From Streptomyces sp. NBC_00490 (GTDB taxonomy: Bacteria; Actinomycetota; Actinomycetes; Streptomycetales; Streptomycetaceae), in the NCBI RefSeq assembly GCF_036013645.1, contig NZ_CP107869.1:806001-870000 (forward strand): DNA of 64,000 bases, read 5' to 3'. The number at the start of each line of letters is the position of its first letter. The stretch's first letter is position 1. The notes under the pieces are model-generated. The model worked only from the letters and a program-made list of their open reading frames with translations. It did not search any database and was not told the origin of the DNA. The translations under genes were made by a program, and so were the position numbers. Positions 44,628 to 56,454 of the stretch are shown one piece after another.

Positions 44628-45191
44628 GTGAGCGTCATCGTCATCGAGTTCGTCACCCTGGACGGGATCGTGTCCGACCCGGACGGGTCCGCCGGCACGC
44701 CACAGGGCGGCTGGGCATTCAGGCATGGCCCGGAGGCGGTCGCCGGGGACAAGTTCCGGCTCGGCCGCACGCTGGACGAGGGAGTACTGCTGCTCGGACG
44801 TGCCACCTGGCAGCTGTTCTCGCGGCTCTGGCCGACCCGGGACGACCCGTTCGCCGCGCGGATGAACGCCGTCCCGAAGCTGGTTGCCTCCCGCACCCTG
44901 CTCCATACCGACACGTCGGTGTGGGCGAACTCCCGGCTGCTTGAGGGCGGTCTGGTCGACGCCGTCAAACGCGAGCGGCGGGACGTGGTCGTCGCCGGCA
45001 GCCTGAGCGTCGTGGACCGGCTGATGGCCGCGGACCTGGTCGACGAGTACCGGCTGCTGACCTTCCCCGTTGTCCTCGGCACCGGCCGACGGCTGTTCCC
45101 GGCCGATGGCCCCCACACCGAGTGGGAGTGCCGGGCCGCCGAGCAGGCCGGTGCCGCCGTACTCACCCGCTATCGGAGGGCCGCCCGATGA
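44628..45191 (+). CDS. Dihydrofolate-reductase-fold (RibD C-terminal) protein
   Basis: A 187-residue protein of the RibD_C/DHFR-like family: VIVIEFVTLDGIVSDPDGSA, LLLGRATWQLFSRLWP at about residue 55, DVVVAGSLSVVDRLMAADLV at about residue 124 and FPVVLGTGRRLF near the end. Members reduce pterin- or flavin-related rings with NADPH, but many small family members of actinobacteria have no known substrate. The GTG start with AAGGGAA upstream lies 58 bases behind the ECF sigma gene, forming a probable two-gene operon. Confidence 0.82.
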   Translation: MSVIVIEFVTLDGIVSDPDGSAGTPQGGWAFRHGPEAVAGDKFRLGRTLDEGVLLLGRATWQLFSRLWPTRDDPFAARMNAVPKLVASRTLLHTDTSVWANSRLLEGGLVDAVKRERRDVVVAGSLSVVDRLMAADLVDEYRLLTFPVVLGTGRRLFPADGPHTEWECRAAEQAGAAVLTRYRRAAR

Positions 45192-45313
45192 CCGCCCGAG
45201 TCGTCGCCCTGGAAGCGAGGCCGTGGGCGAGGGGCCTTCTGCACTCGGCCATCCCACGGTGCTGCTCGCCTGCGGACGTGCAAGCACGCGCAGCCGAGCA
45301 GCACGGGCCGTGA
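45188..45313 (+). CDS. Very short ORF in ATGA overlap with the RibD-like gene
   Basis: ATG at 45188 overlaps the upstream stop codon (ATGA) and reads MTARVVALEARPWARGLLHS onward for 41 residues. No family is recognised. The overlap favours translation, but the sequence may be the start of a deleted gene. Confidence 0.25.
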   Translation: MTARVVALEARPWARGLLHSAIPRCCSPADVQARAAEQHGP

Positions 45314-45340
45314 TCTTTCGACGGCCGCAGGGCGGGCGGG

Positions 45341-46174
45341 TCAGCGCAGGCCGGCGAAGAGGTCGTTCTCGGGCAGGGCCGCGCCGGTGGTGTCCTGGAC
45401 GCGTACGAAGGTCTCAACGCCCATCAACTCGGTGAACTTCTCCTGGCCCATCTTGAGGAAGAAGATGTTCTCGCCCTGGCTGGCGTGCGCGGCCAGGGCG
45501 TCGAACTTCTGGCCGCCGAACGCGGTGGTGTCCACCCAGGTGGTGACCTCCTCGTCGGGGAGTCCGATCTCAGCGATGGCTTCGGCCTCGGCGGAATCCG
45601 GCTCGGGTACGTCCGCACCGAACTCACGCATGGCCTCCCCGAACCGCTGCATCGTCGAGCGGGGCATTGTTGTCCAGTACACCTTCGATGCCAGCCCGGT
45701 CATCTCCAGTGCCGCCATCGTGATGCGGTTGGCCTGGATGTGGTCGGGGTGGCCGTAGAAGCCGTTCTCGTCATAAGTGACGACCACATCGGGTCGGTAG
45801 CGTCGAAAGAGTTCCGCGAGCCGGGCGGCGCCCTCCTCGACGGGTGTCTGCCAGAAGGATTCAGGGGCGTCGTTGGTCGGCCAGCCCATCATTCCGGAGT
45901 CGGCGTAGTCCAGCATCTCCAGATGACTGATCTTCAGGATGTCGCGGCTTGCCTCGAGTTCCTGACGCCGCATCAGGGCGATGGCCGCCGGATCATGCCC
46001 GGGGTCGCCGGGCTTGACACCCCCTGGGCCGTCACCGCATCCGCCGTCGGTACACGTCACGAGGACCGTGCGGATGCCCTCCGCCGCGTACCGCGCGAGA
46101 ACACCGCCCGTCCCGGTTGCCTCATCGTCGGGGTGTGCGTGTACCGCCATGAGCGTCAACGGCCGGTCGTTCAT
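45341..46174 (-). CDS. PIG-L/LmbE-type deacetylase (mycothiol amidase relative)
   Basis: A 277-residue zinc-dependent enzyme. The metal site is in TLMAVHAHPDDEATG (about residue 14) and in FYGHPDHIQANRITMAALEM (about 155). The overall layout is that of MshB/Mca, which act in mycothiol biosynthesis or cleave mycothiol conjugates in actinobacteria. The lysine typical of Mca and the serine of MshB after HPDDE are both replaced (ATGTGG), so a different N-acyl sugar or amide substrate is possible. The ATG at 46174 has a perfect GGAGG. Confidence 0.83.
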   Translation of the reverse strand: MNDRPLTLMAVHAHPDDEATGTGGVLARYAAEGIRTVLVTCTDGGCGDGPGGVKPGDPGHDPAAIALMRRQELEASRDILKISHLEMLDYADSGMMGWPTNDAPESFWQTPVEEGAARLAELFRRYRPDVVVTYDENGFYGHPDHIQANRITMAALEMTGLASKVYWTTMPRSTMQRFGEAMREFGADVPEPDSAEAEAIAEIGLPDEEVTTWVDTTAFGGQKFDALAAHASQGENIFFLKMGQEKFTELMGVETFVRVQDTTGAALPENDLFAGLR

Positions 46175-46523
46175 AAAACGGTCCTCCTGTGTGGAAAGCC
46201 TGGGTCCGAGTCCGCGGCAGGCGTACATGAGGGCACGCGGAGATCGAGTGACCGGGCTTACCACGGACCGGGGGCCGGACCGCGCCGGAGCGGACCAGCT
46301 CTTCTCTGATCCCCGCCCGCGCGATGCCGGTCCCTCGCCAGGTGCAACAGTGCCGACCGGCTCGGCTGTTCCCGCCGTGCAAGGGGAAACGCCTGAGTCT
46401 TGCCGCTTGTTCGTGTCGAAGCACACGACACGGGCCCCCGTGCCGGGCAGGCGCCCGCACCGGTACGACCCGCGCCCCGGTTGCTCAGGTGGCCGGGCCG
46501 CACCGGAGGACGGACCGCCGTCG

Positions 46524-50126
<3,603 letters not shown>

Positions 50127-50139
50127 GCGAAGCCCAGGG

Positions 50140-50177
50140 CCCCTCGGCCAGGCGTTTCCGAGCTCTTGGCCGAGGGG
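50140..50177. terminator. Hairpin after katG
   Basis: CCCCTCGGCCA pairs with TGGCCGAGGGG over 11 bases across a 16-base loop, 13 bases after the katG stop. Confidence 0.75.
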
Positions 50178-50233
50178 ACCCCGGGACCCTCCTTCCGCGT
50201 TTTCAGTCGCGGGCGACGGGCACCCAGAGACCC

Positions 50234-51538
50234 ATGAATCGGAGCTCTCGCCCCCCTCTCACCGACAGCTCACTCGCCCTCCTCGCCAAGGGGTACACCT
50301 GGCTGCCCGACCGTCGGGCCCGCACCACCGCTCCCGTGGTGCGTGCCCGGCTGATGGGGCAGCAGGCCGTCGCCCTGCACGGGCCGGATGCAGTCCGCTT
50401 CTTCTACGACGAGCGGCACGTGGAGCGTCAGACGGCCCTTCCCGGCCCGGTGCTCAGCACGTTGTTCGGCCATGGAGCCGTCCACACCCTGGACGGGCAG
50501 ACGCACCGCGTCCGCAAGGAGATGTTCCTCTCGTTGCTCACCGGCCCTGAGGCGGTCGGTGGCCTGGTGGAATGTGTCACCGCGGCGTGGGACGAGGCCG
50601 TGGCGTCGTGGCCCGGCCGGCCGTCGGTCGTCCTGTTCGACGAAGCGAGCCGCATCCTCACCGAGGGCGTCTGCCGGTGGACCGGAATCCCCCTCCTCGA
50701 CGACGCCGGGCAGACGGCCCGGGACCTGGTCGCCATGGTCGACGGCTTTGCCACCCCGGGGCCACGTCACTGGCGGGCGCGCCGCGCCCGGGCACGTTGT
50801 GAGGCGTGGCTGGAACTCCTCGTGACCGACGTACGGGAGGGCACGGCCTCGGCGCCGGCCGGGTCGGTGCTGGAAGCGGTGAGCCGACACCGGGATGCCG
50901 ACGGCCAGCTCCTCGACCCGCACACCGCCGCGGTCGAGCTGCTCAACGTCATCCGTCCCACCGTCGCGGTGTGCTGGTTCGTCTCCTACGCCACTCACGC
51001 ACTGCACCGCGATCCCGCCGTCCGGGAACGGCTGTCGGAAGACGAGGCCGCATACGCCGTCGCGTTCGCCCACGAGCTGCGCCGCTTCTACCCCTTCGTC
51101 CCGTTCCTCGGCGCCCGTGCGGTCACCGACCTGGAGTGGCAAGGAGAGCTGATCCCGTCCGGCACTCTGGTCCTTCTCGACGTGTTCGGGCAGCTCCACG
51201 ATCCCGCCCTCTGGGACGATCCCTACGCCTTCGCCCCGGCGCGCTTCCTGGGGCGGCCGCCCGAGCGCGACGGGCTGATTCCCCAGGGCGGGGGCGACCG
51301 CGTCACCGGTCACCGCTGCCCGGGCGAGGACATCACGATCGCGCTGCTGGCCGCCCTCGGACCACGGCTGGCCCGGCTGCGGTACGACGTGCCGGAACAG
51401 GATCTGAGGATCCCGCTGAACCGTCTGCCGGCTCGCGTGCGCAGTGGATTCGTCATCGAGGCGGTCCGTGAGCCGGTAACGGCCAGCGGCACCGGCAAGG
51501 CGGCGTCGCGGGGACAGACGCGGACACGCGCCCTCTGA
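50234..51538 (+). CDS. CYP152-type cytochrome P450 fatty-acid peroxygenase
   Basis: A 434-residue P450. The haem cysteine is in GHRCPGED (about residue 361). The I helix carries ELLNVIRPTVAVCWFVSYAT (about residue 240): the Arg-Pro pair is the hallmark of CYP152 enzymes, where the substrate carboxylate salt-bridged to that arginine acts as the acid base and H2O2 replaces O2 and reductases. Substrates would be long-chain fatty acids hydroxylated at alpha/beta, or decarboxylated. It follows katG by 107 bases, so both are tied to H2O2. No ferredoxin gene is adjacent. Confidence 0.85.
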   Translation: MNRSSRPPLTDSSLALLAKGYTWLPDRRARTTAPVVRARLMGQQAVALHGPDAVRFFYDERHVERQTALPGPVLSTLFGHGAVHTLDGQTHRVRKEMFLSLLTGPEAVGGLVECVTAAWDEAVASWPGRPSVVLFDEASRILTEGVCRWTGIPLLDDAGQTARDLVAMVDGFATPGPRHWRARRARARCEAWLELLVTDVREGTASAPAGSVLEAVSRHRDADGQLLDPHTAAVELLNVIRPTVAVCWFVSYATHALHRDPAVRERLSEDEAAYAVAFAHELRRFYPFVPFLGARAVTDLEWQGELIPSGTLVLLDVFGQLHDPALWDDPYAFAPARFLGRPPERDGLIPQGGGDRVTGHRCPGEDITIALLAALGPRLARLRYDVPEQDLRIPLNRLPARVRSGFVIEAVREPVTASGTGKAASRGQTRTRAL

Positions 51539-51563
51539 CGGCCCCTGGCAGGAAGGACATCGA

Positions 51564-51612
51564 CGCGCCGACGCCGTGTGCGAGCCCAAGGCCCGCACAC
51601 GGCGTCGGCGCG
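51564..51612. terminator. Strong bidirectional terminator
   Basis: CGCGCCGACGCCGTGTGC (51564-51581) pairs perfectly with GCACACGGCGTCGGCGCG (51595-51612) between the convergent P450 and SDR genes. Confidence 0.85.
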
Positions 51613-51620
51613 TTAGTCGG

Positions 51621-52609
51621 TCAGGTACTCGACGTGGCACGCACCATTCGCCGCCCGGCGGTCACGGCCGCTCCCGTCAGGGCGGCGGCGACGGCCGTGC
51701 GGCGCATCGCAGTGCGTCGGCGCCCGCCCCAGCCTCCGTGTACCGCCCCCTCCCCTGGCGCCGGTACGTGCAGCACTCCGTGGGTGGCCGGAGCCTCCTC
51801 GTTCTGGGACAGATGCGTCCTGTCGGCCTGCCGTGCCATCACCCGCTCCGCGAGCGCCGGCGTCCTGCGGGAGCGGCGCACCAGGGCGCGGCCGGCGGGA
51901 CCGACCACCACTTCACGACGTGGGTGGCGGACCAGGTCCACGATGGCGTGGGCAACCCGCTCGGGGCTGTAGACCGGGGGCATGGCGACCACCTTGCGCC
52001 CGGTGAAGTTGGCCGACTGCTCGAAGTGCGGGGTGTCGATGGTCGCGGGCATCACGGTGCACACGTGCACCCCCTTGACCCCCTCCACCCGCAGTTGCTG
52101 CCGGAGACTCGATCCGAGCCCTTGGACGGCGTGCTTGGACATGCTGTAGGGGTGGCTGTACGGCTGGGCGACGGCGCCCGCGATGGACGAGATGTTGATC
52201 AGCGTGCCCGTCCCCTGCTCCCTCATCACCCGCAGGGCGGCCCGGGCCCCGTACACATAGCCCATCACGTTCACGTCCGGCACCTTGCGGAAGTCCTCCA
52301 ACGGCACGTCCTCGAAGCGGCCGAAGGCGTTGACGGCCGCGTTGTTGACCCAGACGTCGATCCGGCCGAACTCCGCCACGGCACGCCGCGCAAGCTCCTC
52401 GACCGCGCCGGCGTCCGTCGTGTCGGTCGGCACGACCAGCGTCCGCCCCCGCGATGCCGGGCGCACTCCTTGGCCGCCGCCTCCAGCGCCTCCTCCCGAC
52501 GCGCCGCCAGCACCACGGCGCATCCCTTGCGGGCGAAAGCCTCGGCTGTGATCCGCCCGATCCCGCTGGACGCTCCGGTCACCACCACCACGTGATCCCG
52601 CAGTCCCAT
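51621..52609 (-). pseudogene. SDR oxidoreductase gene with a single frameshift
   Basis: From 52609 the N-terminal half reads GLRDHVVVVTGASSGIGRIT and VVLAARREEALEAAAKECAR, a normal SDR cofactor site. At the C5 run 52446-52450 (G5 on the coding strand) the frame shifts by one base, and the other frame continues TLVVPTDTTDAGAVEELARR to the catalytic SSIAGAVAQPYSHPYSMSKH and the stop at 51621. One extra G in the run would repair it. It is either a recent mutation or a homopolymer sequencing error. The family resembles the SDRs with an extended C-terminal tail. Confidence 0.75.
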
Positions 52610-52781
52610 GCCGCACCTCTCATCTCCGCTCGCGCCGGACGGGTCGGGTCCGGCTCCGCAGCCGACCGGGTACCCGGAACGACCGGGTCACCCTCGGCGA
52701 TGTGCCGACCGCGCGTGCACCCCCTGTTCGTCGAGGAAGCGCCGGCTGCGGGTGTCGCCCCGGGACGTGCGGTGCCCGGGA

Positions 52782-54245
52782 TCAGTGCCGGGCCACCACG
52801 CGCAGCGTCTGCACCGAGGGGTCGGCGGCGTCCGGGATCAGGACGCCGTGTTCGACGCCGCTGCGCAGGTAGTCGAGGACCTCGTCGGTGATGACCTCGC
52901 CGGGCGCGATGGCCGGCACGCCCGGAGGGTACGGGCTGATCATCTCCGCGCAGACGCGGCCGGCGGCGCGTTCCGCGGGCACGTGCTCGACCTCGGCGAA
53001 GAACGCCTCGCGCGGCAGCATGGCCTGCTCCAGCTCCAGTGCCGAGGGCTCAGGCAGCCGGACCGGGGGGCGGCGCTCGATGGAGTCGGCGCCCTCGACC
53101 AGGGCACCCAGGGCGTCCAGCAGCACCCTCTCGGTCCCGTCGTCATCGGCGTGCGTGATGGACGCGCTGATGCGGCAGGTGTCGGAGCCGCCGACGTCCA
53201 CGTGCCGTTCGGCGCGCAGCCACTCGGCGGCCTCCATGCCGCTGATGCCGAGTTCCCGCACGTCGATCACGATCTTGAGGGGGTCGAAGTCGGCGGCCAG
53301 ACCCTCCTCGATGATCTCCCCGCCCATGGGCCGGAGGCCCGGCAGATCGCCGACGGCCGTGCGGATACGTTCGACGCGGCGCAGGGCGACGTCCAGGAGT
53401 TCGTGACCGTGCTCGACCATCTGGCGCCGCCAGCCGTCGAGGGTGGCGTACACCAGGGTCGACGCGCTGGTGGTACCGAGCAGGTCCTCCCGCTGCTTGA
53501 GCGCCTCCGGTGACACGCGGTCGTACTGGAGGTGGAAGACGGAGCTCTGTTCGATCGCGCCGCCCATCTTGTGCACGCTGGTCACCACGAGATCGGCTTC
53601 CGCGTCCATGCCCCAGGCGGGCAGCTCGGGGTGGAAGGGCAGATGGGCGCCCCATGCCTCGTCGACGATGAGGGGAACGTCGAACTCGTGGCACACCCGG
53701 GCCACGCCCCGGATGTCGGCACAGCTGCCCCAGTCGGTGGGCGTGATCAGCAGCATGCCTTTGGCGTCGGGATGCTCCTCGAGAGCGAGGCGTACGTCGT
53801 CGGGCTCCGGGGGGTGGGCGATGTGCCTTTCCCGGTCGAATTTGGGGTGGACCCAGATCGGTTCGACCCCGTTGACGATGACGGCGGAGATCACGGACTT
53901 GTGCGCGTTGCGGGACACCAGAAGCTTCTCGCCGGGACCGGCCACGGCGAGCATGGCGGTCTTGACCGACAGCGAGCTGCCGCAGGTGGAGAAGAACGCC
54001 TGCTCGGCGCCGACCGCGTCCGCCATCAGCTCCTGGGCCTGGCTCAGCACGCCCTGCGACTGGCGGCGGTCGTCGAGGCCGTTGAGGGCCAGGACGTCCG
54101 AGCGGAAGACGTCGAGGCCGACGATCCCGGCCACGCGCGGGTCGGCGCCGCGACCCTGCTTGTGGCCCGGCGGCCCGAACACGACGTCCTCACGGCGCCG
54201 GAATTCCTGCAGCGCCTCCAGTACGGGAACCCGCGAGTGATCCAT
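52782..54245 (-). CDS. Orn/Lys/Arg decarboxylase-family PLP enzyme
   Basis: A 487-residue fold-type I PLP enzyme. The PLP lysine is in DLVVTSVHKMGGAIEQSS (about residue 225) and the cofactor aspartate in PLIVDEAWGAHLPFH (about 196). FFSTCGSSLSVKTAMLAVAG and the C-terminal EMISPYPPGVPAIAPGE are typical of short decarboxylases such as Bacillus SpeA/YaaO. These decarboxylate arginine, lysine or ornithine to amines; which one is unknown. The ATG at 54245 follows GGAGGAGCC. It ends a same-strand run with a carboxylate-amine ligase, an asparagine synthase and an S9 peptidase. Confidence 0.88.
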   Translation of the reverse strand: MDHSRVPVLEALQEFRRREDVVFGPPGHKQGRGADPRVAGIVGLDVFRSDVLALNGLDDRRQSQGVLSQAQELMADAVGAEQAFFSTCGSSLSVKTAMLAVAGPGEKLLVSRNAHKSVISAVIVNGVEPIWVHPKFDRERHIAHPPEPDDVRLALEEHPDAKGMLLITPTDWGSCADIRGVARVCHEFDVPLIVDEAWGAHLPFHPELPAWGMDAEADLVVTSVHKMGGAIEQSSVFHLQYDRVSPEALKQREDLLGTTSASTLVYATLDGWRRQMVEHGHELLDVALRRVERIRTAVGDLPGLRPMGGEIIEEGLAADFDPLKIVIDVRELGISGMEAAEWLRAERHVDVGGSDTCRISASITHADDDGTERVLLDALGALVEGADSIERRPPVRLPEPSALELEQAMLPREAFFAEVEHVPAERAAGRVCAEMISPYPPGVPAIAPGEVITDEVLDYLRSGVEHGVLIPDAADPSVQTLRVVARH

Positions 54246-54399
54246 GGCTCCTCCCAAGCCGCCGCCTCGCTTCGAGGCGTCGAGGCCGTACGGCCCTGTC
54301 GGTCCACACACCGTGTTGACCTCGTACGTGGCCGCGAACCCTCGAGAGCTCACCGGGACCGCCCGTCGCCGCACGGGCGGCGCTGCGCACGCCGGTGTT

Positions 54400-56454
54400 T
54401 CACAGCCCGCCGAGGTGCCGTTCCATCCAGTCGGCCGCTGCCCGGCGGAACAGTCGCCGGTTGTCCGCCCGCCGGAACTCGTGGCCCTCGTCGCGCAGGA
54501 GGAGGAGTTCGGCGGGGACACCGCGTTCGCGCGCGGCCCGGACGAACTGTTCGGACTCCGCCGTAGGGACGTTGGTGTCGTGTTCGCCGTGGACGGCGAG
54601 CACGGGGACGCGCAGTGCGTCGATGCGGTTCATCGGCGACAGGGCACGCAGCAACGCCTGGTCGCTTTCGGGGTCGCCGTACTTGTGGGCGGCGGACTCG
54701 GCGATCCATGGCTCGGTGCCGGCGAAGAAGGTCAGAAGGTCGGACATGCCGCAGACGGCGACGCCGGTGCGGAACAGATCCGGGTGCCACACGAGCGAGG
54801 CGAAGGTCAGATAGCCGCCGTACGAGTGCCCCATCACGGCCAGCCTGGTCGGGTCCGCCAGACCGGCCCCGACGAGGTGGGCAGCGCAGTCCGCGACGTC
54901 GTCCAGCGCGGCGAAGCGACCCGCCCCGAGGTCGGCGTCGACGAACGACCTGCCGTGCCCGCCGGAACCGCGGACATCGGGCGCGAAGACGTCCAGACCG
55001 CGGCCGATCAGCTCGTGGTAGAGCGGGTTGAACACCGGGCGTTCCTGCTCCTCCGGGCCACCGTGCAGATACAGGACGCAGGGGGCCGGTTCGTTCGGGG
55101 CGCGTCCCGGCGCCCGGTGGTACCAGCCGCTGAGCAGCAGGCCGTCGCGCGCCACCGGCCGCAGGGGGACGGGACGCACGGGTGGGCGGCCCGGCGGGAC
55201 GGTGTCCTCGTCGCGGGCGGACCACGGGGTGCGCAGCAGCGACACGCCCTCGTGGGCCCACCACACGCCTGGGCGGCGGCGCGAGCCGGACAGGGCCAGC
55301 AGCAGCCGTCCCGCTCCGGCGGGGACGATCCGTGTGATGACCTCGTGCGGGAGGGGCACGGGCCGTGCCGGGCCGGTGGTGTCCGGGACGGGTCGCGCGG
55401 GGAAGGTCTCGACGAGTTCGAGTTCGCTCGCCCCCTGGACGTTCCACGTCAGCACGGCGGTGCGGCCGTCGTGGCCCAGCGACAGCAGTTCCAGCCCGCT
55501 GCCCTCGCGCTCCGCCACCACCGTGCGGCCGCACGGTACGCCGTCGGCGTCGAGGACGAGGGCGAACAGTGCCGCGTACTCACGGTCGGCGTCGCTGCGC
55601 AGCCACAGCGTGCGCCCGTCCGGGGAGAACCGGCCGATCCATGGATCACCGTCGGCGACCGGCAGGGTGGAGATTGTCGTCGCGTCGTCCAGACGCCGCA
55701 GAACCGCCTCCCGGCGCCCGCGCGGTCCGCGGCGCAGCAGCGCCAGAGAGCCGTCGGGGCTGAGATCGCACACCCGCAGCGTTGCGGCGTTGGTCTCCGT
55801 GGCCAGCAGCACGGGGGACATGAGGCCGTCCGGGTCGACCAGGTAGGACGACAGCCCGCCACCCGCACGGGTGATGAGAGGCGCAAGGGCGGTGGCCCCC
55901 GTGCCCGGCCCAGCGGTTCCGGGCCCGCCGTTGTCCCTCCCGGCCAGGTCGGGCGGGCCGGGACGCCGTGTGCCGTGGCCGCGGGCGGCCGATGTCGCGA
56001 GGGTGATCGCGACGGCCGTTCCGTCGTGCGCCCAGCAGCCGAGATAGGCGGAGGTGGCCGGGTCGGCGCCGGCCAGGATGCGCCGGCCGGTGCCGTCGGG
56101 CCGCACGCACAGCACCCGTGTGTGTTCGCCGCCGCCGGGTGCGGTGGTGTAGGCGATCCATCGGCCGTCCGGTGACCAGGACACCTCCGTGACCGGGTCC
56201 GGGGTGGCGTCGAGCAGTCGGACCTCCTCGCCGTCGACGGGGCCGGCCCACAGTTGCGGACTGCCGCCCCGGTCGCAGATGAACGCCGCTTGGGCGCCGT
56301 CGGGGTCGGCGGAGGGATACCAGCACCCGTGCGCGTGCAGCCGGATGACGGCGTCGCGCGGGCCTGTGGCGTCGGGCAGCGGCACCGGGGCCGGCGCGGC
56401 ACGGTAGCCCGGTGGCGCTGTCCGCACGGTCGACGTGAGCGGCCGGCCGCTCAC
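54400..56454 (-). CDS. S9-family (prolyl oligopeptidase-like) serine peptidase
   Basis: A 684-residue protein: a beta-propeller at about residues 50-400 (SWSPDGRWIAY, RFSPDGRTLWLRSDAD) and an alpha/beta hydrolase at about 430-680. The nucleophile is in LAVMGHSYGGYLTFASL, the acid in VHGEHDTNVP and the base in RDEGHEFRR. No signal peptide is present, so it acts on short peptides in the cytoplasm. The GTG start is chosen because it overlaps the upstream stop as GTGA, a coupling signal; an ATG at 56478 is the alternative. It is embedded in the ligase-amidotransferase run. Confidence 0.87.
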   Translation of the reverse strand: MSGRPLTSTVRTAPPGYRAAPAPVPLPDATGPRDAVIRLHAHGCWYPSADPDGAQAAFICDRGGSPQLWAGPVDGEEVRLLDATPDPVTEVSWSPDGRWIAYTTAPGGGEHTRVLCVRPDGTGRRILAGADPATSAYLGCWAHDGTAVAITLATSAARGHGTRRPGPPDLAGRDNGGPGTAGPGTGATALAPLITRAGGGLSSYLVDPDGLMSPVLLATETNAATLRVCDLSPDGSLALLRRGPRGRREAVLRRLDDATTISTLPVADGDPWIGRFSPDGRTLWLRSDADREYAALFALVLDADGVPCGRTVVAEREGSGLELLSLGHDGRTAVLTWNVQGASELELVETFPARPVPDTTGPARPVPLPHEVITRIVPAGAGRLLLALSGSRRRPGVWWAHEGVSLLRTPWSARDEDTVPPGRPPVRPVPLRPVARDGLLLSGWYHRAPGRAPNEPAPCVLYLHGGPEEQERPVFNPLYHELIGRGLDVFAPDVRGSGGHGRSFVDADLGAGRFAALDDVADCAAHLVGAGLADPTRLAVMGHSYGGYLTFASLVWHPDLFRTGVAVCGMSDLLTFFAGTEPWIAESAAHKYGDPESDQALLRALSPMNRIDALRVPVLAVHGEHDTNVPTAESEQFVRAARERGVPAELLLLRDEGHEFRRADNRRLFRRAAADWMERHLGGL

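Noticed and set aside
54244..56175. Long forward frame antisense to the S9 peptidase
   Set aside because: The peptidase has all catalytic motifs; the forward frame has none.
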